Below are positions 24,398-33,790 of a DNA stretch of 64,000 bases, piece after piece. The stretch lies in contig NZ_JACHVS010000001.1 in the NCBI RefSeq assembly GCF_014190875.1, forward strand, positions 1,364,001 through 1,428,000. The letters are read 5' to 3'. A program made the position numbers and the translations under genes. The notes under the pieces were generated by a model, which did not search any database, was not told the DNA's origin, and saw only the letters and a program-made list of their open reading frames with translations. The DNA is from Paeniglutamicibacter cryotolerans. Lineage in GTDB: Bacteria > Actinomycetota > Actinomycetes > Actinomycetales > Micrococcaceae. Each line of letters opens with the position of its first letter. Within the stretch, counting starts at the first letter, position 1.

Positions 24398-24721
24398 ATG
24401 TACTTCATCGTCGTGAAATTCCAGACCAAGCCCGAGCACACCGACACCTTCATGGAGCGGGTCGCCGACTTCACCGCGGCCACCCGCGCGGAGCCCGGAA
24501 ACCTCTGGTTCGACTGGTCCCGCAGCATCGAAGACCCGGCCGAATTCGTGCTCGTCGAGGCCTTCGCCGATGACGAAGCGGCCGGATCCCATGTGAACTC
24601 GGAGCATTTCAAGGCCGGACTCGAATCAATGCGCCCGGCGCTGCTCGCCACCCCGAAGATCGTCTCGCGCAAGGTCGAGGGCGATAGCTGGGGCGACATG
24701 GGCGAACTGCAGATCGGCTAG
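24398..24721 (+). CDS. Antibiotic biosynthesis monooxygenase (ABM) domain protein
   Basis: A 107-residue dimeric alpha-beta barrel protein of the ABM/quinol-monooxygenase type. YFIVVKFQTKPEHTDTF, then ATRAEPGNLWFDWSRS and FVLVEAFADDEAAGSHVNSEHFK are the usual strands and helices. Members oxidise quinols or polyketides without cofactors, or bind heme. The substrate here is unknown. The stop overlaps the GTG of the next gene by one base, which indicates coupling with the DUF2236-DUF1990 protein. Confidence 0.85.
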   Translation: MYFIVVKFQTKPEHTDTFMERVADFTAATRAEPGNLWFDWSRSIEDPAEFVLVEAFADDEAAGSHVNSEHFKAGLESMRPALLATPKIVSRKVEGDSWGDMGELQIG

Positions 24722-26130
24722 TGCCCCCGATGCTTGACGTGCTCCGCGGAAAACTGCATACCACGTTCTCCACCCAGGGAAGCCACGGTCCGGTCTGGGA
24801 ACGTGAGCTCGATGCCGGCGATGACGCCGGCTACTTCGCCCACGATTCCCCGGTCTGGGTAGTTCACGGCGGGATGAGCCCAATGGCGGCGGGCATCCGC
24901 GCGCTGCTCACCCAGGCCCTGCACCCCGGGGCCCTGGCTGGCATCGCCGAGCACTCTAACTACCAAAGCGATCCGCTGGCCCGGCTCGCCGGCACCATCC
25001 GCTGGATCTACACGCTCACCTACGGCGACACTAGGGCGGCGAATCGGGCCTGCGCCTGGGTGCAACGGCTCCACGTCCCGGTGACCGGCAGCTACACCTC
25101 CGGTTCGGGAGAGCAGCTGCAGTACTCGGCGAATGACCCGGGCCTGTCTGCATGGGTACACATCGCCTTTGCCGACGCGTTCTTGCGCGCCCATGAGATC
25201 TTTTCCGGCCCCGTCCCGCAGGGAGCCGATGCCTATGTTGCCCAATGGGCGAAGGCAGGCGAGCTGATGGGCGTTCTCGATCCGCCCCGCAGCGACGCCG
25301 AACTGCGCGCCGCCATCGCCGGGTACGAGTCCCGCGGCGAACTGGTCGGAGGGCCCCGTGTCGCTGAAGTCGTTTCGTTCCTGAAAAACCCGCCGCTTGA
25401 TCCGATGATCCTGCCCGGCTACAAGCTGCTCTTCACAGCGGTGGTCGACACGTTGCCCGAAAGCCACCGCCGGCTGCTTGGCCTGGAACGCTCACGCCTG
25501 GGCCCGATCCCGCTGCCGAGCACCCTGGGCGGGAAGGCGGCGCTTGGCCTGGCCGGCATCACTCTCGCGAAAAAAGGCCCCGCTGAACTTGCCGCCCGCC
25601 GCCGCCTCTTCCGGCTCGGGGTGCTCAACGACCTGAGCTATCCGGGCCCCGGCCTGCTGACGCGCGTACCGGTGCCGCCGGGCTACCGCCTGATGACCCT
25701 GCGTGAACCGGTCGGCCACGGTCCCGCCGCCTTCGCCGCGCTCTTGGAGGGCATCATGAGCTGGGGCCTGCACGAACGCTCCGGGCTGCGCGTGCGCGCC
25801 GATGTCCCGCGCGTTGCCCTCGGCAGCCGCGTCGAACTGGGTTTCGGCACGGGCCCGGCGCGGATCACGGCACCCTGCCGCGTCGTGCGGCTCATCGACG
25901 AACCGACCCGCGCCGGCTTCGTCTACGGGACGCTGGCCGGACACCCCGAAAGGGGGGAGGAGTCCTTCGCCGCAGTGCTGGATGACGATGGCACCGTTTA
26001 CCTGGAACTGCGCGCTGTCTCGCGGCACTCGAACTGGTTCTACCGGCTCGGCGCACCGGTCACCGAGTCTGCCCAGGCGCTCGCCACCCGGCGTTACGTC
26101 GCGGCTGCCCGGGACCTGGCGCGGCAATAA
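24721..26130 (+). CDS. DUF2236 (MpaB-like oxygenase) - DUF1990 fusion protein
   Basis: A 469-residue two-domain protein. Residues about 1-280 are a DUF2236/MpaB-type domain: GISALLT-like helix, LHPGALAGIAEHSNY, RLAGTIRWIYTLTYGD and RLHVPVTGSYTSG. Family members include latex-clearing oxygenases and MpaB. Residues about 300-469 fit DUF1990: VPPGYRLMTLREPVGHG, then TAPCRVVRLIDEPTRAGFVY with GTLAGHPERGEESFA and AVSRHSNWFYRLGAP. The GTG start overlaps the ABM stop. A joint role with the ABM protein in oxidation of a hydrophobic compound is inferred. Fusion rather than frameshift is supported by one continuous frame. Confidence 0.75.
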   Translation: MPPMLDVLRGKLHTTFSTQGSHGPVWERELDAGDDAGYFAHDSPVWVVHGGMSPMAAGIRALLTQALHPGALAGIAEHSNYQSDPLARLAGTIRWIYTLTYGDTRAANRACAWVQRLHVPVTGSYTSGSGEQLQYSANDPGLSAWVHIAFADAFLRAHEIFSGPVPQGADAYVAQWAKAGELMGVLDPPRSDAELRAAIAGYESRGELVGGPRVAEVVSFLKNPPLDPMILPGYKLLFTAVVDTLPESHRRLLGLERSRLGPIPLPSTLGGKAALGLAGITLAKKGPAELAARRRLFRLGVLNDLSYPGPGLLTRVPVPPGYRLMTLREPVGHGPAAFAALLEGIMSWGLHERSGLRVRADVPRVALGSRVELGFGTGPARITAPCRVVRLIDEPTRAGFVYGTLAGHPERGEESFAAVLDDDGTVYLELRAVSRHSNWFYRLGAPVTESAQALATRRYVAAARDLARQ

Positions 26131-26190
26131 GGCGACCCCGGCGCCATCTTGGCACGGCCCGATTCCCTTGTCCCAACAGGTGAATATGGG

Positions 26191-26300
26191 TTATCCACAG
26201 GACTTGTGGACAGTTGACCCGAGTTACCCACAGTCTCTGTGGATAACCGGTGCTCGTTATCCACAGAGACTGTGGGTAACTTCGCTTCCGGTTATCCACA
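26191..26300 (+). repeat. Cluster of DnaA-box-like motifs with a 58-bp palindrome
   Basis: TTATCCACA occurs four times without mismatch (26191, 26238 reversed, 26257, 26292), with three near copies at 26205, 26224 and 26271. Positions 26223-26247 and 26256-26280 form a perfect 25-bp inverted repeat around an 8-nt loop, and each arm is itself a near-palindrome. It lies 50-160 bases before the DUF222-HNH gene. Confidence 0.9.
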
Positions 26301-26350
26301 ACGGCAGGGGATACCTTCCCTGCCGGCGCCGGATGCGCCATCGTGGAGAC

Positions 26351-28177
26351 ATGTCCAGCACCGGAATCGACCAAGCACTGACGGCATTCTGCCGCGCGCT
26401 CGCCCCGGCCGGGGATGACGTGGATGACGTGCGCCTGCTGTTGGGCCTGCAGGAATCGGCCCGCATCGTGGCAGCCCGGTTGGTCCCCCGGATCAGCACC
26501 CCGGTCCGTGCCGCAGCGCTGGTCCGCACCGCCGAACGCGCCCACCGCGACGCCGGGCACCTCCAATTCCAGGCCGCCGCCGTGGCCGCGCGTTGCCACA
26601 TCGAGCACCTCACCGCCACTGAGCTCGACGGCATCGCAACGCTCTTCGCCGACACCGGGGAGTTCATCAGTGGCGGCATCCACCTGCCCGACGAACCGGA
26701 CGCCGCACCGGCCGGCCGCCCGCCCTACGCCGATGCCGGCGCATTCCTGCAGGATCAGCTGAACCTGAGCCCCTTTGCCGCGGCGAACCGGATCGAGGCC
26801 GCGGGAAACCTAATTCCCCCGCCGGACCTGCGGGCCCTGCGAGATCCTCCGATAGGCGCCGGCCGTGATAAGGCCACCGGCGCCGCCTATACTGATTCAA
26901 CTGCGGTTCAGGCTGTCGCGCCGGCCCGCTATCCGCTGCTGGCCCGCCTGCTGGAGGAGGGAAAGGCCGACCCGCGCGAGGTGGCCGCCGCCGCACGGAA
27001 ACTTGGACAACTGCGCCCCGACATCGAACGACAGCCCGACCCGGCCGGCACCTTGGCCGACTTCGAGGCCCGCATTGCCTTTTTGTTGGCCGATACACAT
27101 GCCGGGACGACCACCAAGCTGTTGCGGACCCTCGAGGCTGAACTCGCCACGAAGCCGGTGGAACCCGATGATGCGGCAAAGCGGGCCCGCTGCGGACTGA
27201 CCTACCAGGGCATGAAATTTGGCCTGCACTACTACCAGCTGGTCTGCGACGGTGTCGACTCCGAGTACCTGCGCGGGTACTTCGACGCGCTGGACAACCC
27301 GCTGAGCAGTGCCGGACGGTCCCCGCGCCGGCCCCGTACCGAAGGCGCCGGCACCGCCCCGGGTCAGCCCCAGCGGGTGAGCACCGGCCCGGACGCCTCG
27401 CTACCGGGCAGGTTGCCGCAGGACGGAGCCGAGGACCCCGAGAGCGCCGGGTCCTTGGCTGCGGAGCCGGAACCGATCCCGGACTGGGCGATCGACCCGG
27501 CCACTCCGGCCGACCTGCGCCCCATTGCCGACTTCGCCGGAGACCCGCCGGCATCGGCAGCCGACTGGTGGCAGCCCGCCCCGACGCGCCCGGCCCAACG
27601 CCTTGCTGCGCTGCTGGAGGCCATGCGCCGGGCCGGCCGCCCCGAGATCGACCCCGGATCCGGTCCGGTGCTTCCCGCGGTGGAGATCCTCCTGCACATC
27701 GATTACGACTCGCTGCGCGGCCACATGGACCGGGCGGGAATCACGGCCCATGGCACGTTGCTCTCTGCCGAAACCCTTCGCCGGCTGGCTTGCAACTCGA
27801 ACATCCTGCCGATCCAGTTCAGCGGGGACGGCGCGGTGCTCGACATCGGACGGAGCAAACGACGGTTCCCCGGCCACATGGTCCGCGCCATCGCAGCACG
27901 GGATGGTGGCTGTTGCTACCCGGGATGCACGATGGCGGCGGTGCGAACCGAAATCCACCACGTCATCTCGTGGCTGGATGGAGGGGTGACCAGCGTGGCA
28001 AACGGCTGTTGCCTCTGCGTCAACCACCATCACTCGCTGCATGCGGGGCGTTTCGCGATGGTGGTGCTCAAAGCGGTACCGCATGTGCTGCTTCCCCGGG
28101 ACCTGGATCCCCCGCAGCTGCCGCGGCGCAATACCTATTGGCATCCGGACCGGCGTGCTGCCCGGCCCGCCGGATGA
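26351..28177 (+). CDS. DUF222 (13E12-type) HNH endonuclease
   Basis: A 608-residue protein. The N-terminal two thirds is the actinobacterial DUF222 domain, interrupted by a Pro/Gly/Ala-rich linker around residues 320-390. The C-terminal HNH nuclease reads RDGGCCYPGCTMAAVRTEIH, then HVISWLDGGVTSVANGCCLC and NHHHSLH, with the zinc-type Cys pairs and the catalytic His of IHH. The frame is open far upstream, but the ATG at 26351 is the first start outside the preceding gene that leads into the conserved helices. Such genes are multicopy in actinobacteria, and their biological role is uncertain. A second member is at 52263-53873. Confidence 0.85.
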   Translation: MSSTGIDQALTAFCRALAPAGDDVDDVRLLLGLQESARIVAARLVPRISTPVRAAALVRTAERAHRDAGHLQFQAAAVAARCHIEHLTATELDGIATLFADTGEFISGGIHLPDEPDAAPAGRPPYADAGAFLQDQLNLSPFAAANRIEAAGNLIPPPDLRALRDPPIGAGRDKATGAAYTDSTAVQAVAPARYPLLARLLEEGKADPREVAAAARKLGQLRPDIERQPDPAGTLADFEARIAFLLADTHAGTTTKLLRTLEAELATKPVEPDDAAKRARCGLTYQGMKFGLHYYQLVCDGVDSEYLRGYFDALDNPLSSAGRSPRRPRTEGAGTAPGQPQRVSTGPDASLPGRLPQDGAEDPESAGSLAAEPEPIPDWAIDPATPADLRPIADFAGDPPASAADWWQPAPTRPAQRLAALLEAMRRAGRPEIDPGSGPVLPAVEILLHIDYDSLRGHMDRAGITAHGTLLSAETLRRLACNSNILPIQFSGDGAVLDIGRSKRRFPGHMVRAIAARDGGCCYPGCTMAAVRTEIHHVISWLDGGVTSVANGCCLCVNHHHSLHAGRFAMVVLKAVPHVLLPRDLDPPQLPRRNTYWHPDRRAARPAG

Positions 28178-28187
28178 GGGGGACGGG

Positions 28188-29189
28188 TTACCGGCAGCTG
28201 TCCACCGGTTCCTTGCCGGCAAGCCGGTCGCCCGCCCATGCGACCAGGTCGCCGATCAGCGGCGAGTCGGCCTCCACCAGCGGCATATGCTCACGCCCCG
28301 GGTACTCCCGGTACTCCATCGGCTGTCCCGCCGCACAACGCTGCTTCACCCATTCACGCTGCATGCCCGGGAGCACCAGAGAATCGGCCTGCCCCTGCGC
28401 GACGAACAGCGGGTAGCCCACTGTCATGTCCGCCGAATTCCCACGCAGTTTCCCGCCCAGCGGACCGTCGATGGCAGTGTCGGGGAAGATCGGCTTGAAC
28501 AGCTGGGTGCTGCCGATGACGCCGGCCAGCGCGTCGCGCCCGTCGAAGCACAGGTCGCCGATCCGTTCCACCGCCGGTACATAGCCCGGAGTCAGCTGAC
28601 CCGCCACATCGAGCTCCGGATAGACCTCCTTCCAGGCTGCGGCAATGTACGCCGACACCACCTTGCCCGCGGCCCCGTCCTTGACCCCCTGGGCCAACGC
28701 CACCAGATTGGTGGCCGGAGCCAGCGCTGCGACACCCAGGATTCCTACCTCCGGTGCGTACTGGGCGGCGATCGCGGCCGACCACAGTGCCCCGTGCCCG
28801 CCCTGCGAGTTGCCCCAGATCAGGGTGTCACCGCGCAGGTTGAGCATGGGAACCTGCTGGGCCGCTGCGGAAACCAAGAGGGCGATGGCCACTGCGAGGG
28901 CCAGCACCGGAAGCGTTGCCCCGCGCCAGATCAGGGCGGTGAATCCGGCACCAGCCAGCAGGGCTCCGGAAGCGGCGTTCAGCCAGCCCGAGGCCCGCCA
29001 TGGGGTGCCGTGTTCGGCGGAATCCATGATCCGGGTGATGCCGATGACCATCAGCCCGGCCGCTGACAGGATGATGAACAGCCGGACGGAGGCGGAGGAG
29101 TTCAGCGCAAGGATGCTGCACAGCATGACCAGTCCGAGGCCGAAAACGGGGTGGATCCAGCGCGGGAACCTGCCAATGGCCTGGGGCAT
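28188..29189 (-). CDS. Membrane-anchored lipase-family hydrolase with missing central part
   Basis: A 333-residue product. Residues 1-110 hold about four hydrophobic segments. From residue 113 the sequence jumps to the second half of a secretory-lipase alpha/beta-hydrolase: LIWGNSQGGHG with the nucleophile S128, FVAQGQADSLVLP with the acid and YPGREHMPL with the catalytic His. The first half of the hydrolase (strands before the nucleophile elbow and the oxyanion HG motif) is absent, although the frame stays open. This looks like an in-frame deletion, so activity is doubtful. The start is the ATG at 29189, and a longer frame to 29255 is possible. Confidence 0.7.
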   Translation of the reverse strand: MPQAIGRFPRWIHPVFGLGLVMLCSILALNSSASVRLFIILSAAGLMVIGITRIMDSAEHGTPWRASGWLNAASGALLAGAGFTALIWRGATLPVLALAVAIALLVSAAAQQVPMLNLRGDTLIWGNSQGGHGALWSAAIAAQYAPEVGILGVAALAPATNLVALAQGVKDGAAGKVVSAYIAAAWKEVYPELDVAGQLTPGYVPAVERIGDLCFDGRDALAGVIGSTQLFKPIFPDTAIDGPLGGKLRGNSADMTVGYPLFVAQGQADSLVLPGMQREWVKQRCAAGQPMEYREYPGREHMPLVEADSPLIGDLVAWAGDRLAGKEPVDSCR

Positions 29190-29295
29190 GCCTGCCTTTC
29201 GTTGATGCGGCAAGCGGCGGTGCCCACCCGGAATCATTCTGCCGCATGTCCACATGCGGCTTCATGGAAGCTCCCGGTGACTGCCGGATTGTTTC

Positions 29296-29347
29296 AACTC
29301 CAAATCAACTCCAAGCCCAAATTTGGACTTGGAGTTAATTTGGAGTT
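29296..29347. repeat. 52-bp near-perfect palindrome
   Basis: A 20-bp arm at 29296-29315 pairs with 29328-29347 with one mismatch. The 12-nt centre contains the palindrome CCAAATTTGG. The arms hold four copies of ACTCCAA/TTGGAGT. It is AT-rich compared with its surroundings and lies upstream of the lipase gene and beyond the purL terminator. Confidence 0.85.
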
Positions 29348-29406
29348 CGGTGCACCTGCCGATTGAGCCGGTAGCTTCGGCCTCGGTTTGCTGCGGAGCA
29401 TGAAAG

Positions 29407-29440
29407 AAGGGCGCCGGAGAAAATGCCCTCCGACGCCCTT
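29407..29440 (-). terminator. purL terminator
   Basis: A 13-bp stem with one G-T pair (AAGGGCGCCGGAG and CTCCGACGCCCTT) around an 8-nt loop, followed on the minus strand by CTTTC. It closes the purSQL operon. Confidence 0.8.
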
Positions 29441-29453
29441 CCGCGTGAACTAC

Positions 29454-31757
29454 CTAGCCAAAGTACTTCGGCAGCGTTGCCTCGTGGGCCTCGCGCAGCT
29501 CGGCCAGGTCCAGGTCGAACTGGCCCTGGATCTCCAGCGAGGTGGCCGATGCATCGACGACACCGAGGCGAACGACCGGGAAGTTCCGGGCGGTGGCCAT
29601 GTCATTGAAGCGGACCTCTTCCGAACGCGGGACGGCGACGATGGCGCGTGCCTGCGATTCGGAGAACAACGCGGTGAAGGCATCCACGCCGTCGCGGTGG
29701 CACAGGTCATCAAGCGCCACGCGGGCGCCGACGCCGTAACGCAGCGACATCTCGGACAGGGCCGCGGCAAGGCCGCCCTCGGAGAGGTCGTGGGCGGAGT
29801 CGATCATGCCATCGCGCGAGGCGTTGATCAGGATCGCGCCGAGGGTCTTCTCTGCCGCCAGGTCGACCTTCGGCGGAAGGCCGCCCAGGTGCCCGCGGAT
29901 GTTCGCGAACTCCGAGCCGTCCAGCTCGTCGAACGTGGTGCCGAGCAGGTAGATGGCCTGTCCGTCGGCGTCCGCGCGCCACCCCGAGGGGGTGCGGCGG
30001 GCGACGTCGTCGAACTTGCCCAGCATCGCCACGACCGGGGTCGGGTGGATCGGGGTGGAGCCGGTCTGGTTGTACAGTGACACGTTGCCGCCGGTGACCG
30101 GCACGCCGAGCACCATGCAGGCGTCGGAGAGGCCACGGATGGCTTCGGCCAGCTGCCACATGACATCGGAATCCTCGGGGGAGCCGAAGTTCAGGCAGTC
30201 GGAGACGGCCAGCGGCACGGCGCCGGAGGTGGCGACGTTGCGGTAGGCCTCGGCCAGGGCCAGCTGTGCACCGTGGTACGGGTCCAGGAAGGTGTAACGG
30301 CCGTTGGCATCGGTGGCCAGGGCGACGCCCATGCCGGTTTCCTCGTCGACGCGGATCACTCCGGCGTCATCCGGGGTGGCCAGCGCCGTGTTGCCGCCGA
30401 CGTAGCGGTCGAACTGGTTAGTGACCCAGGACTTGTCGCACATGTTCGGGCTGGCCATGAGCTCCAGCACGGAGGCCTTCAGCTCGTCACCGGTGGATGG
30501 CAGGTCGGCGCCGGCCTCCGAGGACTTGAACGTGTCGGCCTGCAGGGCATCCTGCCATTGAGGGCGGGCGTACGGGCGATCGTAGACCGGTCCGTCGTGT
30601 GCCACGGTGCGCGGGTCGACGTCGACGATGACCACGCCGTCCCACTTGATGATCAGGCGGCCGGTGTCGGTGACCTCGCCGAGCCAGGAGTACTCCACGG
30701 CCCACTTGTCCATGGCGGCTTCGAAGGCTTCCACGTTCCCGGGGGAGACCACGGCCATCATGCGTTCCTGCGACTCGGACATCAGGATCTCGCCCGGAGT
30801 CAGGGTCGGGTCGCGCAGCAGCACGGAGGTTAGTTCGACTTCCATGCCACCGTCGCCGTTGGAGGCCAGCTCGCTGGTGGCGCAGGAGATGCCCGCGGCG
30901 CCCAGGTCCTGGATGCCCTCGACGAGGGAGCCCTTGAACAGTTCGAGGCAGCACTCGATGAGCACCTTCTCGGCGAACGGGTCGCCGACCTGTACGGCGG
31001 GGCGCTTGGACGGCTTGGTGTCGTCGAAGGACTCCGAGGAGAGGATCGATGCACCGCCGATGCCGTCGCCGCCGGTGCGTGCGCCGAAGAGCACTACCTT
31101 GTTGCCCTTGCCCGACGCGTTGGCCAGGCGGATGTCCTCGTGGCGCATGACGCCCACTGCCAGCGCGTTCACCAGCGGGTTGCCCTGGTAGACGGAGTCG
31201 AAGACGACCTCGCCGCCGATGTTCGGCAGGCCCAGCGAGTTGCCGTAGCCACCGATGCCGGCCACGGCGCCGTGGATGACGCGGGCGGTGTCCGGGTGGT
31301 CGATGGCTCCGAAGCGCAGCGGATCCATCACGGCAACGGGGCGCGCGCCCATGGAGATGATGTCGCGCACGATGCCGCCGATGCCGGTTGCCGCACCCTG
31401 GTACGGCTCGATCATCGTCGGGGAGTTGTGTGATTCGATCTTGAAGGTGACGGCCCAGCCATCGCCCAGGTTGGTTACGCCGGCGTTTTCGCCGATGCCG
31501 ACCAGCATGTCCTTCTTCATTTCCTCGGTGACCTTGTCGCCGAACTGGCGCAGGTGGTTCTTCGAGGACTTGTAGGAGCAGTGCTCGGACCACATGACCG
31601 AGTACATGGCCAGCTCAGCGGCGGTCGGTCGGCGGCCCAGGACCTTGACGACCTCGTCGAATTCGTTCTGCTTCAGGCCGAGTTCGGCCCAGGGCAGTTC
31701 GGTTTCGGGGGTGGCTGCGGCGTTCTCGACGGTGTCGATGTTGAACTTCTGGCTCAC
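29454..31757 (-). CDS. purL: Phosphoribosylformylglycinamidine synthase, synthetase subunit
   Basis: A 767-residue small-type PurL, which amidates FGAR to FGAM with ATP and ammonia channelled from PurQ. The start region [56 protein letters not shown] and [12 protein letters not shown] are typical ATP and substrate sites. GTG at 31757 is chosen because it overlaps the purQ stop (GTGA). The same frame continues upstream through purQ but that is out of register with the operon. Last gene of purS-purQ-purL. Confidence 0.97.
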   Translation of the reverse strand: MSQKFNIDTVENAAATPETELPWAELGLKQNEFDEVVKVLGRRPTAAELAMYSVMWSEHCSYKSSKNHLRQFGDKVTEEMKKDMLVGIGENAGVTNLGDGWAVTFKIESHNSPTMIEPYQGAATGIGGIVRDIISMGARPVAVMDPLRFGAIDHPDTARVIHGAVAGIGGYGNSLGLPNIGGEVVFDSVYQGNPLVNALAVGVMRHEDIRLANASGKGNKVVLFGARTGGDGIGGASILSSESFDDTKPSKRPAVQVGDPFAEKVLIECCLELFKGSLVEGIQDLGAAGISCATSELASNGDGGMEVELTSVLLRDPTLTPGEILMSESQERMMAVVSPGNVEAFEAAMDKWAVEYSWLGEVTDTGRLIIKWDGVVIVDVDPRTVAHDGPVYDRPYARPQWQDALQADTFKSSEAGADLPSTGDELKASVLELMASPNMCDKSWVTNQFDRYVGGNTALATPDDAGVIRVDEETGMGVALATDANGRYTFLDPYHGAQLALAEAYRNVATSGAVPLAVSDCLNFGSPEDSDVMWQLAEAIRGLSDACMVLGVPVTGGNVSLYNQTGSTPIHPTPVVAMLGKFDDVARRTPSGWRADADGQAIYLLGTTFDELDGSEFANIRGHLGGLPPKVDLAAEKTLGAILINASRDGMIDSAHDLSEGGLAAALSEMSLRYGVGARVALDDLCHRDGVDAFTALFSESQARAIVAVPRSEEVRFNDMATARNFPVVRLGVVDASATSLEIQGQFDLDLAELREAHEATLPKYFG

Positions 31758-32509
31758 TTCTTGCCTCCAACGAGCTGGGTCAGGACGCTGGTGAAGAAGC
31801 CCAGGCCGTCGGTTCCGGTGTGGTCGGGGCCGAATCCGGCCTCTACTGCGTGTTCCGGGTGCGGCATGAGGCCCACCACGTTGCCCGCTGCGTTGGAGAT
31901 GCCGGCGATGTTGCGGCGGGACCCGTTCGGGTTCCAGCCGACGTAGCGGAACGCGACGCGGCCCTCGGCCTCGAGGGCGTCGAGCGTCTTCTCGTCGGCG
32001 ACGTACTGGCCGTCCTGGTTCTTCAGGACGATGGTGATTTCCTGGTCCTTGGCGTACTGGTTGGTCCAGGCGCTGGTGTTGTTCTCCACGCGCAGGACCT
32101 GGTCGCGGCACAGGAACTTCAGGTGGTCGTTCTTCACCATGGAGCCCGGCAGCAGGTGCGACTCGGTCAGGATCTGGAAGCCGTTGCAGATGCCCAGCAC
32201 GGGCAGCTTGGCATCGGATTTCGCAGCGTCGACGATCTTGTCCATCATCGGGGCGAAGCGGGCGATGGCACCGGCGCGCAGGTAGTCCCCGTAGGAGAAT
32301 CCTCCGGGAATGATCACCGCATCGACGTTCTGGAGATCGGCGTCGGCGTGCCACAGGGACACCGCCTCGGCGCCGGCAATGCGCACGGCACGTGCCGCAT
32401 CCCGGTCATCCAGGGTGCCCGGGAAGGTGACGACGCCGATGCGGGCACCGTTCAGCTCGGTGCTCGGCGTGGAATAGTCGCCGATCAGTGGAAGTTCGGT
32501 GGCGTTCAT
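31754..32509 (-). CDS. purQ: Phosphoribosylformylglycinamidine synthase, glutaminase subunit
   Basis: A 251-residue class I glutamine amidotransferase. The nucleophile Cys is in [13 protein letters not shown], with the GG in [15 protein letters not shown] and the C-terminal His-Glu in [10 protein letters not shown]. It releases ammonia from glutamine for PurL. It overlaps purS by one base (TAATG) and purL by four (GTGA), so all three are translationally coupled, in line with the heterotrimeric PurLQS complex of Gram-positive bacteria. Confidence 0.97.
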   Translation of the reverse strand: MNATELPLIGDYSTPSTELNGARIGVVTFPGTLDDRDAARAVRIAGAEAVSLWHADADLQNVDAVIIPGGFSYGDYLRAGAIARFAPMMDKIVDAAKSDAKLPVLGICNGFQILTESHLLPGSMVKNDHLKFLCRDQVLRVENNTSAWTNQYAKDQEITIVLKNQDGQYVADEKTLDALEAEGRVAFRYVGWNPNGSRRNIAGISNAAGNVVGLMPHPEHAVEAGFGPDHTGTDGLGFFTSVLTQLVGGKK

Positions 32510-32760
32510 TAGTCGGCGACGACCTCGACGTTGACCACGTCTTCGATGACCGGGTTCGAGAGCAGGGTTTCGGCCGCGGTGCGGGCCTGGGCCAGGATCT
32601 CCTCGGTCACCTCGCCCTCAACGGTCAATTCGAAGCGCTTGCCCTGGCGGACGCCGGCAAAGGCATTGAAGCCGAGTCGGGGCAGTGCGCCCTCGATGGC
32701 CTTGCCCTGCGGGTCAAGAATTTCGGGCTTGAGCATGACATCAACAACGATCCGGGGCAT
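32509..32760 (-). CDS. purS: Phosphoribosylformylglycinamidine synthase, PurS subunit
   Basis: An 83-residue small subunit that bridges PurL and PurQ. It reads [19 protein letters not shown], then [20 protein letters not shown], the normal PurS fold. AGGAG lies seven bases before the ATG. It is first of the operon, so the purine promoter should lie in the 150 bases between it and the rpiR-type gene. No purine riboswitch motif was seen there. Confidence 0.95.
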   Translation of the reverse strand: MPRIVVDVMLKPEILDPQGKAIEGALPRLGFNAFAGVRQGKRFELTVEGEVTEEILAQARTAAETLLSNPVIEDVVNVEVVAD

Positions 32761-32911
32761 CCGGGTTCTCCTGTGGGCGGGGGTGGTTAAATGCCCACGG
32801 AATGCCGTCTCACACCAAGGCGATGGCGTTCCGCGAGCTTGCGACACAAGTCTACCGGGTTTGCCGGGCCGCCAATCCTCATTTTTTGTGGGCTAGAACA
32901 CTGTGCTGCGC

Positions 32912-33790
32912 CTAGATGTAGCGGATGTCTACGTCGTGGTCGGCATTACTGGACAGGATTGCCTCTACGGCGCTCAGGCTCGCCCGCCCGGCGGCCCCGC
33001 TGTGGCGGACGAGCCCGGAGATCAGCACCTCCGTCAGGGCCATCGTAGGACTCAGGGCATCGAAGGCGGAGGGGGAGGCGACGGAGCAGGGCAGGACAAT
33101 CGATGCATCGGTGCTCAGTGGACTCAGCCATGGGTCGGTGACCAGAATGATTTTGGCCCCGCGTTTGCGTGCCGCCTTGCCGAACTCCACGGTTTCGGGG
33201 GTGTAGCGGCGGAAATCGTATGCCACGACGATATCTCCGCGTTTCATATCGCGCAGCGTCGAGGCGCGGTCCAATTCGTTGCTCGAGACCAGAAAGGCCC
33301 CCGGGCGCAGCAATTGCAGGTGTGTCTGGAGGTATTGGGCGACCATGTGGCTGAAGCGGCCGCCGAGCAGGTGGACGGAACGGCCAGGTGTCGAGAGCAT
33401 TTGGACCGCGTCTTCAATCAGGGCGCCGGGTACGGCATCGAGGCTCGCGCTGACCTGGCCGGCAAGAACCGCAGCGTCGGCGGCCAGCTGCACGGCCCCG
33501 GAGGATGGCTCCGGCGTATCGAGGGGGAACTGTTCCAGTGCCGACTTCGAGCGTTCTCCCAGCTCCGAGCGCAACTGGTCCTGGAACTCGAGGTACCCCT
33601 CGAAGCCCAGGAATATCGCGAACCGTGTCACCGTCGGTGCCGACACTCCTGCCCGGGCAGCCAGCCGGGCGGCCGTCTCCAGTCCCGCCCTGGGGTAGTC
33701 GGTGAGGATTTCCCGGGCAATCTCACGCCCCGCGGGTGTGAGCTCGCCGAGCTTCGAACGGAGAAGGTCGGAAACGGTGGCCACTGACAT
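32912..33790 (-). CDS. MurR/RpiR-family transcriptional regulator
   Basis: A 292-residue regulator. The N-terminal helix-turn-helix (about residues 30-65) contains AARLAARAGVSAPTVTRFAI, and a SIS domain follows (about 120-260: SVHLLGGRFSHMVAQYLQ, RGDIVVAYDFRRY, GAKIILVTDPWLSP). SIS domains bind phosphosugars or similar ligands. It is divergent from the permease-GS-amidohydrolase-M20 operon and is its likely regulator. The ATG overlaps a palindrome in the shared spacer, and no ribosome site precedes it, so it may be leaderless or start at a nearby GTG. Confidence 0.88.
   Translation of the reverse strand: MSVATVSDLLRSKLGELTPAGREIAREILTDYPRAGLETAARLAARAGVSAPTVTRFAIFLGFEGYLEFQDQLRSELGERSKSALEQFPLDTPEPSSGAVQLAADAAVLAGQVSASLDAVPGALIEDAVQMLSTPGRSVHLLGGRFSHMVAQYLQTHLQLLRPGAFLVSSNELDRASTLRDMKRGDIVVAYDFRRYTPETVEFGKAARKRGAKIILVTDPWLSPLSTDASIVLPCSVASPSAFDALSPTMALTEVLISGLVRHSGAAGRASLSAVEAILSSNADHDVDIRYI

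Noticed and set aside
26191..26300. Chromosomal replication origin
   Set aside because: The DnaA-box cluster lacks a neighbouring dnaA, dnaN or AT-rich unwinding region, and it is tied to a palindrome before an HNH gene. Kept only as a repeat/regulatory site.
25802..26350. Longer N-terminus for the DUF222-HNH protein
   Set aside because: The extension runs through the 3' end of the DUF2236-DUF1990 gene and the DnaA-box cluster; it is Arg/Ser/Pro-rich and unlike a protein. The ATG at 26351 fits.
31758..32354. Extended purL start
   Set aside because: The open frame continues upstream but overlaps purQ entirely; the GTG overlapping the purQ stop is the expected coupled start.
32761..32911. Purine riboswitch before purS
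   Set aside because: The leader is short and GC-rich and shows none of the conserved purine-aptamer loop sequences.
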